DNA of 64,000 nt, taken from the NCBI GenBank assembly GCA_015698045.1, contig BLAL01000062.1, positions 496,001-560,000 of the forward strand, in the 5' to 3' direction. Origin of the DNA: Rhizophagus clarus. Its lineage: Eukaryota > Glomeromycota > Glomeromycetes > Glomerales > Glomeraceae. Shown here one piece after another: positions 10,496-21,767 of this stretch. How positions within the stretch are numbered: the stretch's first letter is position 1; every line of letters starts with the position of its first letter. The position numbers were made by a program, and so were the translations under genes. Below the pieces are notes generated by a model. The model saw only the letters and a program-made list of their open reading frames with translations. It made no database searches and was not told where the DNA came from.

Positions 10496-12173
10496 CTACT
10501 GTTTTTCTCCTATTGTAATGATATCTACATGACAGTTAGCAGAATCGGGAAATGTGATGCCATCTTCCCAACTGGGTTGGATCTTAACTTCAGAGGTTCT
10601 TGGAACAAAGATTTTTCCAACTAGATTACATTTATCATTTACTCCATTGATATTCATCGCTTTGACTACAAAGCCAAGAACTGCCAACTGTAGTAATAAC
10701 TGTCGATAGGCCTTCTTTATCGCTTTACTTCCACTTGATAACTTAATTTCACCTAACTCAATTGTAACGTCAGTAATGTCAGAGCCAGACGTTCTTCTGC
10801 AAAAATCGATGTCTAGAACTGTATTAAAGGGTGCCTAAAAAATTATATAATAAATGAGGGCCAGTATCTATATCTAATTTCCAATTGCATTAAAAATGTA
10901 TAAATACCTGGCCATTTTCGATTGCCATTTTCGCGTTTAATACATATGACGTCATTAACATAATTCCCAGTGAAGGAGTGTTTGCCAAATATAGTTTGTT
11001 ACTGGATGATGAACCTTCAACATTTTCTAATTGAATATAAACTATAGGTTACTTTTGTTTGATTCTTTTTTATTATTTAATCTCTAACAAACTTACTTTC
11101 ATGAGACCTCCACTTTTTAAGAGCATCATCCGCCTTTTCTGCAAGATCGTAAAGATTTTTATTGTAATTACTGTCATCAATTAGTAGTGTACGAATAAAA
11201 TTTATTAACGATTCAAGTTTTTCTCGCATTTTGCTTTTCTGTTAAGACGATGAAACATTTTGTTAAATAAAAATCATATGTATAAGACTCATTTCATAAT
11301 ATTTTATATTCACTTACATAAATATAGTTTGAGAGTTTATGAACACAATATGACGAAACAAATGCCTGAGAGCTATACATTGGTCCTTCAGATGGAAGTA
11401 ATTTTTGTGGTAATACAAGCCTCACCAATCCGTTAAGATCAACAATTTCAAATTTCGAAGTATAATGTGGACCTTGGACTTTTGATACTTCGGACCGTGC
11501 AGACAATTCGTATACATCACCTAAAACTGTTCTTAGCTGATCAAGTTTATCATCAAAATTTTTCACGATACTTCCCAAATCAACTGCACATCAGCGCGAC
11601 CAAAAAGTTAAATTAGAAATAATGGCTATAAAGAGTCACGTTCACTCGCGTTGACCAAATTTATTACGACTCACTTACCACTAGCACCGGGTTGCTTTGC
11701 GATAACGCGAATATGTTTTTTGGGCGGGTTTGACGATAAAAAGCAGGAAAGAAAAGCACAAGAATAAGTAAGTATTCGGTATTATTGGTGAACATGACAG
11801 AGAAAGACATACTATATCACATTTGCTAAATTTATGACTTACCAGGAATTCTGACAATGACTCTAACACTGTTTCCTTCAATGTTAGATAAAGTTTCTCC
11901 AACCGTTAATCCTGAATTCTCTAATTTATCTTCTTCATTTAATATATCGTCAATAGAAGTGGTCTTAATTTGACTTTGATCGATGTTGACTCTCCATAGA
12001 ACGAGTTGGTCGACGTCAATATTAGCAAACTCGTTTTGTTTCTTATTTTTGATAACTTCTTTGAAGTCGATAATAAAGTTGTCCCTACCAATAGTAACAT
12101 AGAAAGCAGAGCTACTTCCACGAACAAGACACCAAAGTCTGATTTGCGTTCCAGAAATCGTAACTGTAGACAT
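10496..12173 (-). CDS. Crinkler (CRN) family protein with PD-(D/E)XK-like C-terminus, 5 exons
   Basis: Start ATG at 12171-12173. Exons are 12173-11843, 11583-11318, 11238-11097, 11041-10908 and 10834-10496; all introns are GT-AG and every phase joins, giving an uninterrupted 403-aa product. Residues 1 to about 110 form the CRN N-terminal ubiquitin-like domain, with VTIGRDNF and the LWRV motif at 59-62. A linker region follows. The last exon resembles a restriction-endonuclease fold, with LDIDF (Asp301) and ELGEIK (Glu320-x-Lys322) followed by an amphipathic helix. Known of the family: CRN proteins combine this N-terminus with nuclease/NTPase C-termini and occur as effectors in oomycetes and fungi, including Rhizophagus. 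No signal peptide is visible, as is usual for fungal CRNs. The first intron (259 nt) is long and could hide a further small exon. A TATA-like run lies at 12237-12247. Nuclease activity and secretion are inferences. Confidence 0.85.
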
Positions 12174-12486
12174 TTTGTACGTTCTTATTTGTATGACAAT
12201 GGACAAACGGGAAAGAGATTTTTTGAAATTGGGGACATATATATATGAAATTGATTGTCGCACAGATTGTTCTGACTCATCAGTTGATCAGTTACGCAAC
12301 TGACTTAATGCTCAGACTGTCACACCAAATTACAACAATCATGCTTTAAAATACTTCATATAAAAAAAGTGCTAAACTTTGAGATCGTGACGCACGTCAC
12401 AATCTTGGGATTTCGTAGTTTTTGCATATCAGGTGATAAGCAAGAAGAAAAATAAATACAAGCGTGAGAGGTACACGACAAAGTTT

Positions 12487-13050
12487 CTATGCTACAGTTG
12501 CAAACTTGAGTTTATTGCTTGAAGTGTTGCAGATAAGGCAATATTCCAACTTATCTTGAGAATACAACTTCGCTAATTCAGGATCATAAGGGAGCTGATT
12601 TCCATTTTTGCAGTACCATGAGCCATGTAATCCATAATTCCCATGTTTTCCATCACAAATAGGGCATGGTGAGCTCCACAGTTGAGGTGATGTAAAATTA
12701 TAATTATCAATTCCTCTAAAACTATTTCAGAATTTCAAGTATGGGAAGTGCTTTAAGACTGACTTGATAATTGATTTTGGATCGGGTTTGGCCTCGAAAG
12801 TGATAGATCCTTTTTCTTCACATTGCTCACCAGAGGAGGAAAAAGATAAATCGGTTACTTTGTTTTCTGGCAAATTTATAACTTCTGATTTATGTACTTC
12901 TGATAGTTGCCATGGCTCATATCCAGTTTCTTTTTTATATATTTTGTATAATTTGGTACGAAACTTATCTGTCAAAATGCTTGGTAACCCACTTAATTTG
13001 GCATGCCAATCCAGATATTCGGGGGTTAGTATTTTATCAGTCTCAGCCAT
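12487..13050 (-). pseudogene. Cys-rich C-terminal AMF-family protein, one in-frame TGA
   Basis: The likely start is the Met at 13050 (MAETDKILTPEYLDWHAK); an upstream Met at 13098 is in frame but precedes an unconserved stretch. The N-terminal half (to 12730) is basic and helical with KLYKIYKKETGYEPW. One TGA at 12727-12729 interrupts the frame, which continues for 79 codons to a TAG at 12487-12489. That tail holds a zinc-binding-like pattern, CPICDGKHG...CLICN. I recognise the style of protein as a Rhizophagus lineage-specific family but know no function. It is either a recent pseudogene, a sequencing error or a readthrough gene. Confidence 0.55.
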
Positions 13051-13157
13051 TTTTCTTTTTATATAACTGCAAATCAATTTAAATCCTTTTTTTCTCATAT
13101 AGACCTATTAATTCGAAAAAAAGATTAAAATTCCCAGACTATTGTAAAGCGATGAGA

Positions 13158-14702
13158 CTATGCAACTATCTCAATTTCACGCTGTTTACATTTAATAAAG
13201 TAAGATCTGGCTTTATACCTACCTTCTATTTCTTCATTATCATGACCTAATTTGCATAATGGGCACGATGTCTCATCGGTAATGCCATAATAATCATAAT
13301 TTTCACTACTAAATTCTCTATATAAAGTAGGATATTGGTCTAACGTCTTGTTGCGAAAATAGGTGTAGTCATAAGTTGGACTATTGGGTTGAGAAATGGG
13401 TAGTATTACCTCTACCTTGGTATCAAATTTTTTCAGGGCAGATTGATTGGGAATTTGAGATTCAGTAGGCGCATCTGAACTGGTGATATGTGATAAGTCA
13501 GAATTTTTCTTATCACTTTGTGAACTTGGTTCACAAAGTTGTGTCTCCATATGAATGCTATAATCAAAGGGTATATTGTCTATAATATATCAGATGTCTT
13601 CATACGTCATTTTTAAGATAGAATCAGCGGAGAAGGAATGAATTCGATTTATTTTATCCATACCTATTGCATTAAAAAGTGTATAGAGCTTCTTGACCTG
13701 CTCGATTCTTTTCTGTAAAAGTGTATCAGAAGTACCTGCAGGAAGCTGAGCTTTAACTTCTATATTTAGAATTCTACTGACTGTATTAAACTCCGGATCA
13801 ACTTGTTTTTCAGATGCGATCTCATCTCGCCTCTGGATAAAAGCTTTCCCAAATTGATAGTAACAAAATATAGCTTCTTGTGTCACATGATCAGCAAGAG
13901 TTACGGCATCACAAAGTTTTTCATACAAAAGAGAAAAGGTTGGCGTTCCCATTTCTACTGCTAAGGGATCACAGTTTCGTATTGTTTTCTCTAAGCAAAC
14001 ATCCAAAGAATTAAAGCCTGGCTCATCTATAATATTGGAACAATTGGTGCTTGCTCTTTGGGAAGATACTGAAGGTATTGAATCATCCTCAGACACTTTC
14101 TGAATGAATTTTTCCCTTTGCTTTTTCTGATTTTCCTTACAAAGCATCCTTTTGTCAACTGATACCTGCTCATCTTTTTCTGGAAAAATGGTTTCCATTT
14201 TTGCAAGCTTCTCCTCTTGCTTTCTCTGCCTAATTCCATCACTAATTCTTTTCTTATTCACCTCATCCAGGAAAGAGTCCATGATCTTTTCCTCTGATGA
14301 CTTTGAATTGGCAGATACTGTTTCATTTGCTACTATGGAATCTGGTATGTCAGCAGATTTTTCAGGAGAGGAATCCTTTCACGGTTGCCTAGAATCTTCT
14401 TCCAACTTTGCAACTCTAGCCTTAAGCTCAGCATTCTCAGCATCACGCCTAGTATTTTCAACATCACGTCTAGTATTCTCGGCGATAGTATCTATTCTAG
14501 CCTTTTCTAATTCCTCAATTCTATTCCTGAGCTCAGCCCTTAGCTTTGTAATCTCATCCTTGGCCTCATCATACTTGGCTTTAAACTCAGCATTCTCAGC
14601 CATAAGTCTGGTGTTTTCTTGCCTAAGTAAGTCAATCTCAGATGCTATTTTTGAAAATAATTTTATACACTGTATATTTACATTCAAAATAAAAAAATTC
14701 AC
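13158..14702 (-). pseudogene. Coiled-coil AMF-family protein, two in-frame TGA codons
   Basis: A single reading frame runs from Met 14702 to the stop at 13158, broken only by TGA at 14379-14381 and TGA at 13590-13592. The N-terminal third is a strong coiled coil (about 14640-14400) with ENTRRDVENTRRDAENAE repeats. The centre (from 14282, MDSFLDEVNKKR) is basic and helical. The C-terminus (13550-13158) has a conserved-looking YDYTYFRNKTLDQYP block and CPLCKLGHDNEE. This architecture is an expanded Rhizophagus family of unknown function in my recollection. Codon 13539-13515 lies in a 25-bp quasi-palindrome that also occurs just upstream of the gene. Confidence 0.6.
13515..13539. repeat. 25-bp quasi-palindrome inside coding sequence
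   Basis: ACTTTGTGAAC, three spacer bases, then GTTCACAAAGT. It is read in frame in the coiled-coil gene. A second copy with one mismatch lies at 14711-14735, upstream of the same gene. Confidence 0.75.
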
Positions 14703-14710
14703 GTGATTCC

Positions 14711-14735
14711 ACTTTGTGAACTTAGTTCACGAAGT
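14711..14735. repeat. 25-bp quasi-palindrome, second copy
   Basis: The same hairpin as at 13515-13539, with one change in the right arm, placed just upstream of the coiled-coil gene. It may be a small dispersed hairpin repeat. Confidence 0.7.
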
Positions 14736-14838
14736 TTTTTTTTGCCAAGAAAATTTTTTATTAATATATACAAGAATAAATACAAATGTTTGGAACTTTA
14801 CCCGTAATACATGACGTCTAGGCTAATATACAAAGTGA

Positions 14839-15902
14839 TTATTTTTTCGATTGATACCCCTCTATCCTAACCCTCTTCCTTTTAGATTCTTCCTCAGCAC
14901 ATGCCCTATCCATTAACAAACCTACGATTATGCCTAAAACCTCTTTCACGCTATCACATAATGATTGGTATGACTTTGAGTTTGGTTCCAAGGCCTTCCT
15001 AGAAAATTTGATCAAGTTTGTGATATCACTTACCTTGGATATTTTTCTGGGGCTATATAGAAGGAAGTGCCAGTCTCGACCTGTTGTGACAATACCATAG
15101 AGGTAATCGAAATCATTATCACCACGCTTTCTCTTCTTCTTGTTCATCTCACATGTGCTTTCAAGTTGTTTGATATTCTGTGCAAAGCCTATTGGGACTT
15201 TGTGTTGTTTATCCTCCATGATGCAGATAAGCTCTTCGGCCTCCTACTTACATAGTTCGTGTTGGTGATATATTTTTTCTAAGCAATACGAAGAATAAAA
15301 GAGAATTTTACCTTAATTGCATAATCGACTCGACCTCAGCTTTCTTCACCAACTATTCCATACTGAGATTTCATGCTAAGGTCTTTGTTTGTTATATCTA
15401 TGATGATATGGATGGAAGCGTGAAGTAGTGCTACGACATATTCATTACGCATGGCCTCCAAACTATCCAGTTGTAAAGTTCCATAGGAGCGCAATCTACC
15501 CAAAATTTCTTCCATACAACGCTTGAAAACTTTATTGTCGTCTTGAATTTCATAAGTTGGGGAGGAGAAAAGCAGGATAGAATCTATACCATCAGAGTCA
15601 AGACCATATTTAGCCAACACCTCACTTAAGCTGAGGTACGAGAAGAACGCACGCTTTAGCTTTTCTTTGAAGGTCTGGACCTCTTTTGCAACTCTCATGG
15701 CAGGATCACCTTTTAAACCATAACTACGAAATTTTTCTTCGGTCATGTCAAGAAAGTCTTGGCCGGTAATTTCTTCTTTGCGGAGAATATCATAGTGCTT
15801 TTCCTCAAGCTTGAGGTTCTGCTCCTTCAAAAAATCGATAAGGGTTTCTGTATCCCAGTTCTCAACCAAGTATGAGTCATGTTCAGCTGTTGAGGTAGAC
15901 AT
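14839..15902 (-). pseudogene. SAM-domain protein with nuclease-like C-terminus, one in-frame TGA
   Basis: Start Met at 15902. Residues of about 15-75 look like a sterile alpha motif (VENWDTETLIDFLKEQNL ... FRSYGLKGDPAMRVAKEV). The first exon runs to 15312, with one in-frame TGA at 15336-15338 close to its end. A 68-nt GT-AG intron (15311-15244) joins ...VDYAIK to EAEELICIMEDK. The second exon ends at 14839 with a basic tail, KRKRVRIEGYQSKK. Known: this SAM plus C-terminal restriction-like module is a large Rhizophagus family. The frame is otherwise clean, so the TGA is either a single inactivating change or a base error. It sits divergent from nothing and heads the minus-strand cluster ending with the CRN gene. 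Confidence 0.68.
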
Positions 15903-16160
15903 AGTGTTACGTTTTTATAGTGGAAATAGGCTCAGATAAAAATAGTATTACTTTTCGGAGTGAGATAAAAATTTATTTCTGGGATGGGAAAAACAAGCAT
16001 TAATATATATTTTTATGTCGCACAGATATTGCATCATTACACGTGACCTGTTCTCATATACATTCATTAAAATAATACTTTATTTATGAAATAAATCATT
16101 GCCAGTAGCTGGCCTACAATACATAAAAATTGCAACTATAGCGCTACATGATACTGAAAA

Positions 16161-16463
16161 TTACAATTGTAATAGGGAGTATACTAGAATGTTAAAACTG
16201 TCTGCTTTAGCTTCCTCAGGAAAGAATGAGGAAATTGGTGTCTGCAGATCTATTGGCCTTTCAACAACACTTTCAGGATGAATTTGGCAAATTCTTAAAG
16301 GGATATTGTTAAATGGTGGGCCCAACCTGTCTTGGATTGCAGTTTCAAGAGCGCTAACATGACTACTTGAATTAATTGTAATCGCTTGCATTACTTTAAT
16401 GATTGAAATACCCATGAATTCACCTTTCGGGATGATAAGACAATTAAGAGTAATATCAGTCAT
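16161..16463 (-). CDS. Lone CRN-type N-terminal domain (partial gene)
   Basis: Met 16463 opens MTDITLNCLIIPKGEF, the usual start of Rhizophagus CRN-like N-termini. It is followed by a ubiquitin-like region with SALETAIQDRLGPPF and SSFFPEEAKAD. The 100-aa frame ends right after the domain, and no C-terminal effector domain follows in the next 250 bp. The LWxV motif of the intact CRN gene is not obvious, so the domain is diverged. It could be a truncated CRN or the first exon of a gene whose remainder was lost. Confidence 0.5.
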   Translation of the reverse strand: MTDITLNCLIIPKGEFMGISIIKVMQAITINSSSHVSALETAIQDRLGPPFNNIPLRICQIHPESVVERPIDLQTPISSFFPEEAKADSFNILVYSLLQL

Positions 16464-17174
16464 CTTGCTTTCCTAAATACAAGGCCCATGATGAAAAAAA
16501 AATGAGCTCTCATACATACACAACTTCTGGCATATACATACCTTGTTTTGTGTTATTTTACGAGAAAGTTTTTTGCGGAAAGTTGGTTGAACTTCCACAT
16601 ACTCCTACATGCTTTATATCTTGCTATTGGGAAAATGATAAGGAGGTAAGAATAGTGATTAGCATTGTCGTATAATGTCAAGAGCTCTATATAAGCACAT
16701 GTAAATAGAATCCTCTTACCTTTTCACATGTAGATCTACTTGGAAAGACCATAGCTGGTTTTACGCCTAGCGATCTTGAAATTGTGAGTCCCTCAGCCCT
16801 CCATAACATATGCTTTTGACATTAATATTTACTTTTAGAGTTGGTCCTTGCTTGTAGACATTCTTTCACATTTTCTCATGATTGTTTGGGAAAAAAAAAT
16901 AAAGAATAAAGGTTAATATGTTTTCTTTTCGAATATATGCAAAAATTAATATATCACACAGACCTATTATGTGATCAGCCTATTTTTTTTTGTTGCACAA
17001 TCTGTGGCTCAGCAAATTCTTCTGAGCTGGTGATCATGAGAATCACCTTATGGCCCACTCCGGACTAGTTGGATCGGACTGTCAGATATTCACAAAGTTC
17101 GGGACACATTTTTGAATATCTATAATAAAAGTGAAAGCAAAGTTTTAAGATTATTAATATCAAAATTACCTCGT
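16464..17174. other. Intergenic, no gene seen
   Basis: About 700 bp without a supportable ORF on either strand. Moderately AT-rich, no clear repeat. Confidence 0.5.
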
Positions 17175-17363
17175 ATGGGTCGTTTTATCTGCCAATACAT
17201 CAAGAGAGATGGTTCAATTTGTGGAAAAGGGTGCTAGCATCCTAAAGGATGTTCCAGACATTTTAATGCCCTTCCTAGTACAATATGCCCTGTCTGTAAG
17301 AAGGGAACCTATTCTGATACTGGAATCTATAGCACACATAGTGGACCTTATGACTGTGCCTAG
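17175..17363 (+). pseudogene. Small Cys/His-rich zinc-binding-like ORF with internal TAG
   Basis: From ATG 17175 the frame reads MGRFICQYIKRDGSICGKGC, TAG (17235-17237), then HPKGCSRHF...ICPVCKKG...HSGPYDC to TAG at 17361. Six Cys and several His in 60 residues suggest a zinc finger. The first stop lies where an aromatic residue might be expected. It faces the 3' end of the primase-helicase gene. Function unknown. Confidence 0.4.
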
Positions 17364-17458
17364 CGCGAAAGTAAAAAAACTAATATAGAATCGATCCCTT
17401 TAGGATCATTTGATGTGGTCAAGACTTAGCTAAATAACGATTTGGGCTGGCTAAAGTA

Positions 17459-20400
17459 TTATTTTTTCTGCCCTATAGAATCAAAGAGTTCCTGAATCTC
17501 ATTATCTGTTTTTGATCTATATGGTGGAAGTTCTGGTGCGCCTTTATCTCTGAAACCAATACCATTATATGGCTGGCGATTAATTCAGTATGAGTATTGC
17601 CTAACTTGTTGTCCTTTAGACCCTATTCTTTTTTTATCACTTTCAACAGTATATCCGCACCAATTGCCAGCAATTGCATTAATTGTTTTTATAGCTGAAT
17701 GAAGATCTGGTGTTTCCTTTGCACGAGACTTAAAACCAAAGAGTAATAAAATTTGGTTTCGAATTTCTATAAACTTTTCACAAGACCGCATAAATGATTC
17801 TGATGCAGTATCGCTAGAAAGAGTACGCTTGTCATCAATGCCAGTAAAGCCTAATATTTGAAAAAGTTTTTGTATAACTTCCCAATGCTTTACTAAATAA
17901 AATTTACGCAAGTCTTCTGCCACTGATTTTTCCAGATTCTCTTTGGCTTTATTGCAGGCAATTTTCTATTGTACATTTTCCTCAGCTTTCAATCCCTTCA
18001 TTGCATTCCCCTCATCATGTCCTTGCCTTTGAAAATAAGACAGCCGTAAGAAATGCTTTCAAGCTTCAGGCGAGCTAAAATTTTCAATGAATTTTCTATT
18101 GCAAATATTATTCCAATCCTCGATACTCATGTCTTTACAATAAAGATTCCGCATATAAAAACGTTTAAGTGTCATAGTATCTGCGATAGAACGCTTTTGG
18201 TCAAATTTAAGGACTTCAGCTTCTTCAGAATCAAGATTTTAAGAAGTAGCAACTGCATTAAAATCCGTTTCTTTGATAACTAATGCTTCAACCCTAACCT
18301 CATTGCGGACTTTTTTACGATTCCCTATAACTCCTCGACTCTCATCCACTTTTATTAGCTGAAGAGAAGTGCCGGTACTGGCTATAAGACTACAAAGCTT
18401 TTCAAAAAATATCTGGCAAAAAGACGTTTTTGATGCTCAACTTCAATGAAAGTTACTACGACTAAAGACTCATCAACTTTATAAGAAATGGTATTATTAT
18501 TCCATTCACGATGTCCTTTTATTGCTACGGGCAAATTATTAGGCCGAGCACTTTCAAATTCTGCTTGGATATTTTCACGACCTGGTGAACGAAAAAGTTC
18601 GTTAGAATTTTTCTGGTAGAATACAGAAACAATACGATGAGGACAATCACGAATTCGATAAAGCATTTGTGCAAGAGCTTTGACATGAACTGGAGTGGCG
18701 ATGTTTGTAATAGCTATAACTATATCGAAGTGACCTGTAACCTCGAATGATATTCCCGCCTCTACTGTATTTGTATAAGCCACACAGTCAAGCTTGCTCC
18801 AAGCAACATTAATATTAGAAAAGTCTTTTTATCGCTGTTTCCCATCCATGTCTCCATAATAAGCACGAGCTCTAATGAGCGAATTATCAGGTTTTACTAG
18901 CTTTGATGCCTTTTCTACTAATGCTCTAGCCATTACTGCTCCTGTAGATACAAATGCCACACGTTTTCCCTGTTTCAAAAGCTCACATCCTATTCGCATG
19001 GCTTCAGCTCCGCTATTCGGATCATAAAGAATTTCAACTGTCTCATCCACACGAGGCTGATATCTGTTATCAATTATACAAATATCTTTACCACGATATA
19101 TCTTAAGGAATGCTAATGTTGATTTATTCGCAAAGATATCTATCGCTAATACATGTCTCACTGATCTTAATACATCACGCATTGTGCTCTCAGATTCCTG
19201 TGCATTTGTACCGCTTGACATTTGACGCATAATGGCATTGCTTTCATCAAGAATAGCTACAAATGGACAGGCTGTAAACTCGATATGAAAAAGACTCTCA
19301 ATCTGTACTATGATAATATCCCACTCATTTATAGATAATTCTCCTTGCATATTTTGGTAGTTGCAAATTCGAAAGCCAGATGCTTTTAACTCATCGAGTT
19401 TTGCTTTTGATTCATTGCTAAGAGATTTTCTGTAAGAAATCCAAATAAAGCATGGTAAAGAAGAAATATCATGCACTTTATCTTTTAATGCCATAATAAT
19501 CTCTCTCAACGTAGTAGTTTTCCATGTTGCCGGAGATGAATGAATTAGTGTGGTAGTTTTTTCAGAACTCAAGAAATCAGGATATGACTCAGGGCGTCTT
19601 TTAGCTTTTTAACATTAATAACTTTCCCTGACAACTTTACAAGAGGGTGTGGTTTCGCTATGGCATTGGCCACTCTATCAACAATTTTTTGTATAGATCT
19701 ATTTTTCGGCTTGATTATATCTCGCAGGGTTGATGCTTCCCCAAATGTCAATCCTTTATGATCTGGTTTATATTGCTTTTGCCAATAACATCTGAGTATA
19801 AAGCACCCGTCACTTTGAAGAAAACCATATAACTGATCTTTTTCGTGTCTGATATCGCAAATAGAACATGCTTTATATGACTTCGCTTGGAAGTTGATAA
19901 ATCCCTTCTTAATGCTACCAACCTCAAGCCATTTATATTTTGCTGTAACGAAATCAGCTCCTTTGCTCAAAGCAGTTTCGTTTTCGATAGGTTGAAATGC
20001 ATCCTTTTCTGGCTTTTCAGGAGAAAAGGTCTGTGGCCAGATTTCAGAAGCATCCCATTTAGGTTGAACTAAATAATTTTCTAGCTTGCGATATCCTTGT
20101 TTAACTGAAGAAATTGCAGGTTTTTTAACTCTATCTTCCTTTGCCGATCCAAGAAGCTGAAAACTAAAACGTGATTTGTAAAGTCCTATGTCAATAAATT
20201 CTGAGTATGGTTTTCCAACCCTATTGGCAACTTTTTCAATAAAACCTTTAAGGTTTCTGTAATCAATAAAATGAGTATGAGGATATACGATATGCTAACT
20301 GCATTTACCAGCATTAGACAAACTGGTTAAAGTAAAAGCATTTAAAGGTACAAGATGTTTTAAATCAGAGTATATAATATCGGCACAGGTGATTAAGATT

Positions 20401-20801
20401 CTGGATAATAAATCTTCACGAGTAATTTTATATTTATCTAAGAAAGGGAGTTCAGGATTCATTGAATCAGGGTTTTACCTCGCATCAATATCTAGAACTA
20501 GACGAAGAGGCAAATTCCCATCAATGCACTCGTAAGCATCAGGGATCCCATAAACTTCAGATGGATGATTGACTACTGTAAAACCCTTTCCTGCTACCCG
20601 AATAATATATTTTAAATAAATCTCTTCAGGATGATAGGCTCCTAGAAGAGAGATATCATTTTTATTATTAGACAAATATTGGAAATACACGTGATCGTTG
20701 TAACCAGACTCAAAATCAAGGTCCGCTAAACTAGAGAAGAGCCTGGTTGTTTCATTTATTATTTTAGGGCAAAGCCTGGGCTTTTTTTGCGCAAGAAGCA
20801 T
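17459..20801 (-). pseudogene. Fused AEP primase / zinc finger / SF2 origin-binding-type helicase, decayed
   Basis: One long gene of about 1100 codons. The N-terminal archaeo-eukaryotic primase part has the metal-binding DID in LVLDIDAR (20480-20495) and a second conserved block HIVYPHTHFIDY (about 20290-20255). A UL52-type finger (CSICDIRH...LRCYWQKQY) lies near 19870. The helicase (19572-18382) has a degenerate Walker A, SPATWKTTT, where the family has Gly-Lys-Thr, a DExx box ILDESNAIMRQM, and motifs V/VI (YTNTVEAGISFE, QMLYRIRDCP). A C-terminal helical domain ends at the TAA at 17459-17461. In-frame stops at 20475 (TAA), 20295 (TAG, Trp context) and 18829 (TAA) plus two frameshifts make it dead. 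Such fusions are multi-copy in Rhizophagus and resemble herpes/NCLDV replication proteins; I infer a selfish replicon or old viral acquisition. Confidence 0.8.
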
Positions 20802-20899
20802 GGTGTATATGCAAGAAACTAGTATAACATTACATAGAAATTTGCAAAGTTCAAAATAAAAATTTGGACGAATACGCTTGCTGGCAAAACACTGGATCA

Positions 20900-20973
20900 G
20901 TGGTAGTACCCAAAAGTAATCGATGTGGTAGTACCTAAAAGTAATTGATGCAGTAATATCCTAAAGTATCCCG
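20900..20973. repeat. Three 25-bp tandem units
   Basis: Direct units beginning GTGGTAGTACCCAAAAGTAA at 20900 and 20925, and a diverged one at 20950. The GTAGTAC core is shared with the nearby hairpins. Confidence 0.7.
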
Positions 20974-21014
20974 GAATAGTAACTATACAAAAAAGAGTTC
21001 TAAGAATGCGAAAG

Positions 21015-21104
21015 CGTAAAATAAGATATAAATTTGATAGTACACCAAAGTAGAATAATATATAGAAAAGAAAATAAGAGAAGTTATGCTTTGGTGTACT
21101 ACTG
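21015..21104. repeat. Hairpin repeat, copy A
   Basis: Arms TAGTACACCAAAG (21038-21050) and its complement (21089-21101) enclose 38 nt. The whole segment from CGTAAAATAAG onward is repeated as copy B at 21167-21258. Confidence 0.8.
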
Positions 21105-21166
21105 TGGGGAGGCACATTGTAATTTTGGACAAACTGGTTTGCTGAAATTTGCCATCACGTGAATTT

Positions 21167-21258
21167 CGTAAAATAAGATATAAATTTGGTAGTACACCAA
21201 AGTAGAATAATATATAGGAAAGAAAATAAGAGAAGTTATGCTTTGGTGTACTACCACT
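21167..21258. repeat. Hairpin repeat, copy B
   Basis: Arms GGTAGTACACCAAAG (21188-21202) and its complement (21241-21255). Nearly identical to copy A and in the same orientation about 150 bp downstream. It may be a small foldback element duplicated locally. Confidence 0.8.
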
Positions 21259-21619
21259 AATAGGCAGGAAAGAGGTCAGAAAGGCAGAAAGGTTTAGGAA
21301 AATATGAGAAAAAGAGCATGAAAATAGTATGGCCAGACCTGATTCGGCACTTCGTGCCTTATCCTCAGCAATCAAAAGGATCATAAAAGGCAGGATTGCA
21401 CATCTGGGTCACCAACTCAGCACTTCATGCCTCATCCGGCAATCAAATGGGCATCTCCAAACCTCCAACCAACCACCACCTCGAATGTGATGCGAAATTC
21501 TGAATTATCACGTGATATAAAATCTGTTACCATTGATAACAGGTTTTCTCTGATTTTTTTCGCCTCTTCTCGCCTCCTCCTTACTGATATATGGCCTCAC
21601 GGCCCGTCATGGAAATTCT

Positions 21620-21767
21620 ATTCAAAACAAAAAATAAAAGCCAACCAGCATACCACTCCCCAAAGGACCCCTCGATAGTAAACAAAGAGGTCCAGAACTG
21701 ACACAAACCCCCAAACAGTAAATAAGAACCCCTGCATTCAAAACAAAAAATAAAAGCCAACCAGCAT
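21620..21767. repeat. Exact 32-bp direct repeat
   Basis: The 32-bp sequences at 21620-21651 and 21736-21767 are identical (core AAATAAAAGCCAACCAGCAT) and 84 bp apart. Non-coding. Confidence 0.8.

Noticed and set aside
12727..15338. Genuine TGA recoding (selenocysteine or altered code)
   Set aside because: Neighbouring intact genes use standard stops, and relic genes in the window show TGA arising from TGG/CGA; no SECIS-like element was seen.
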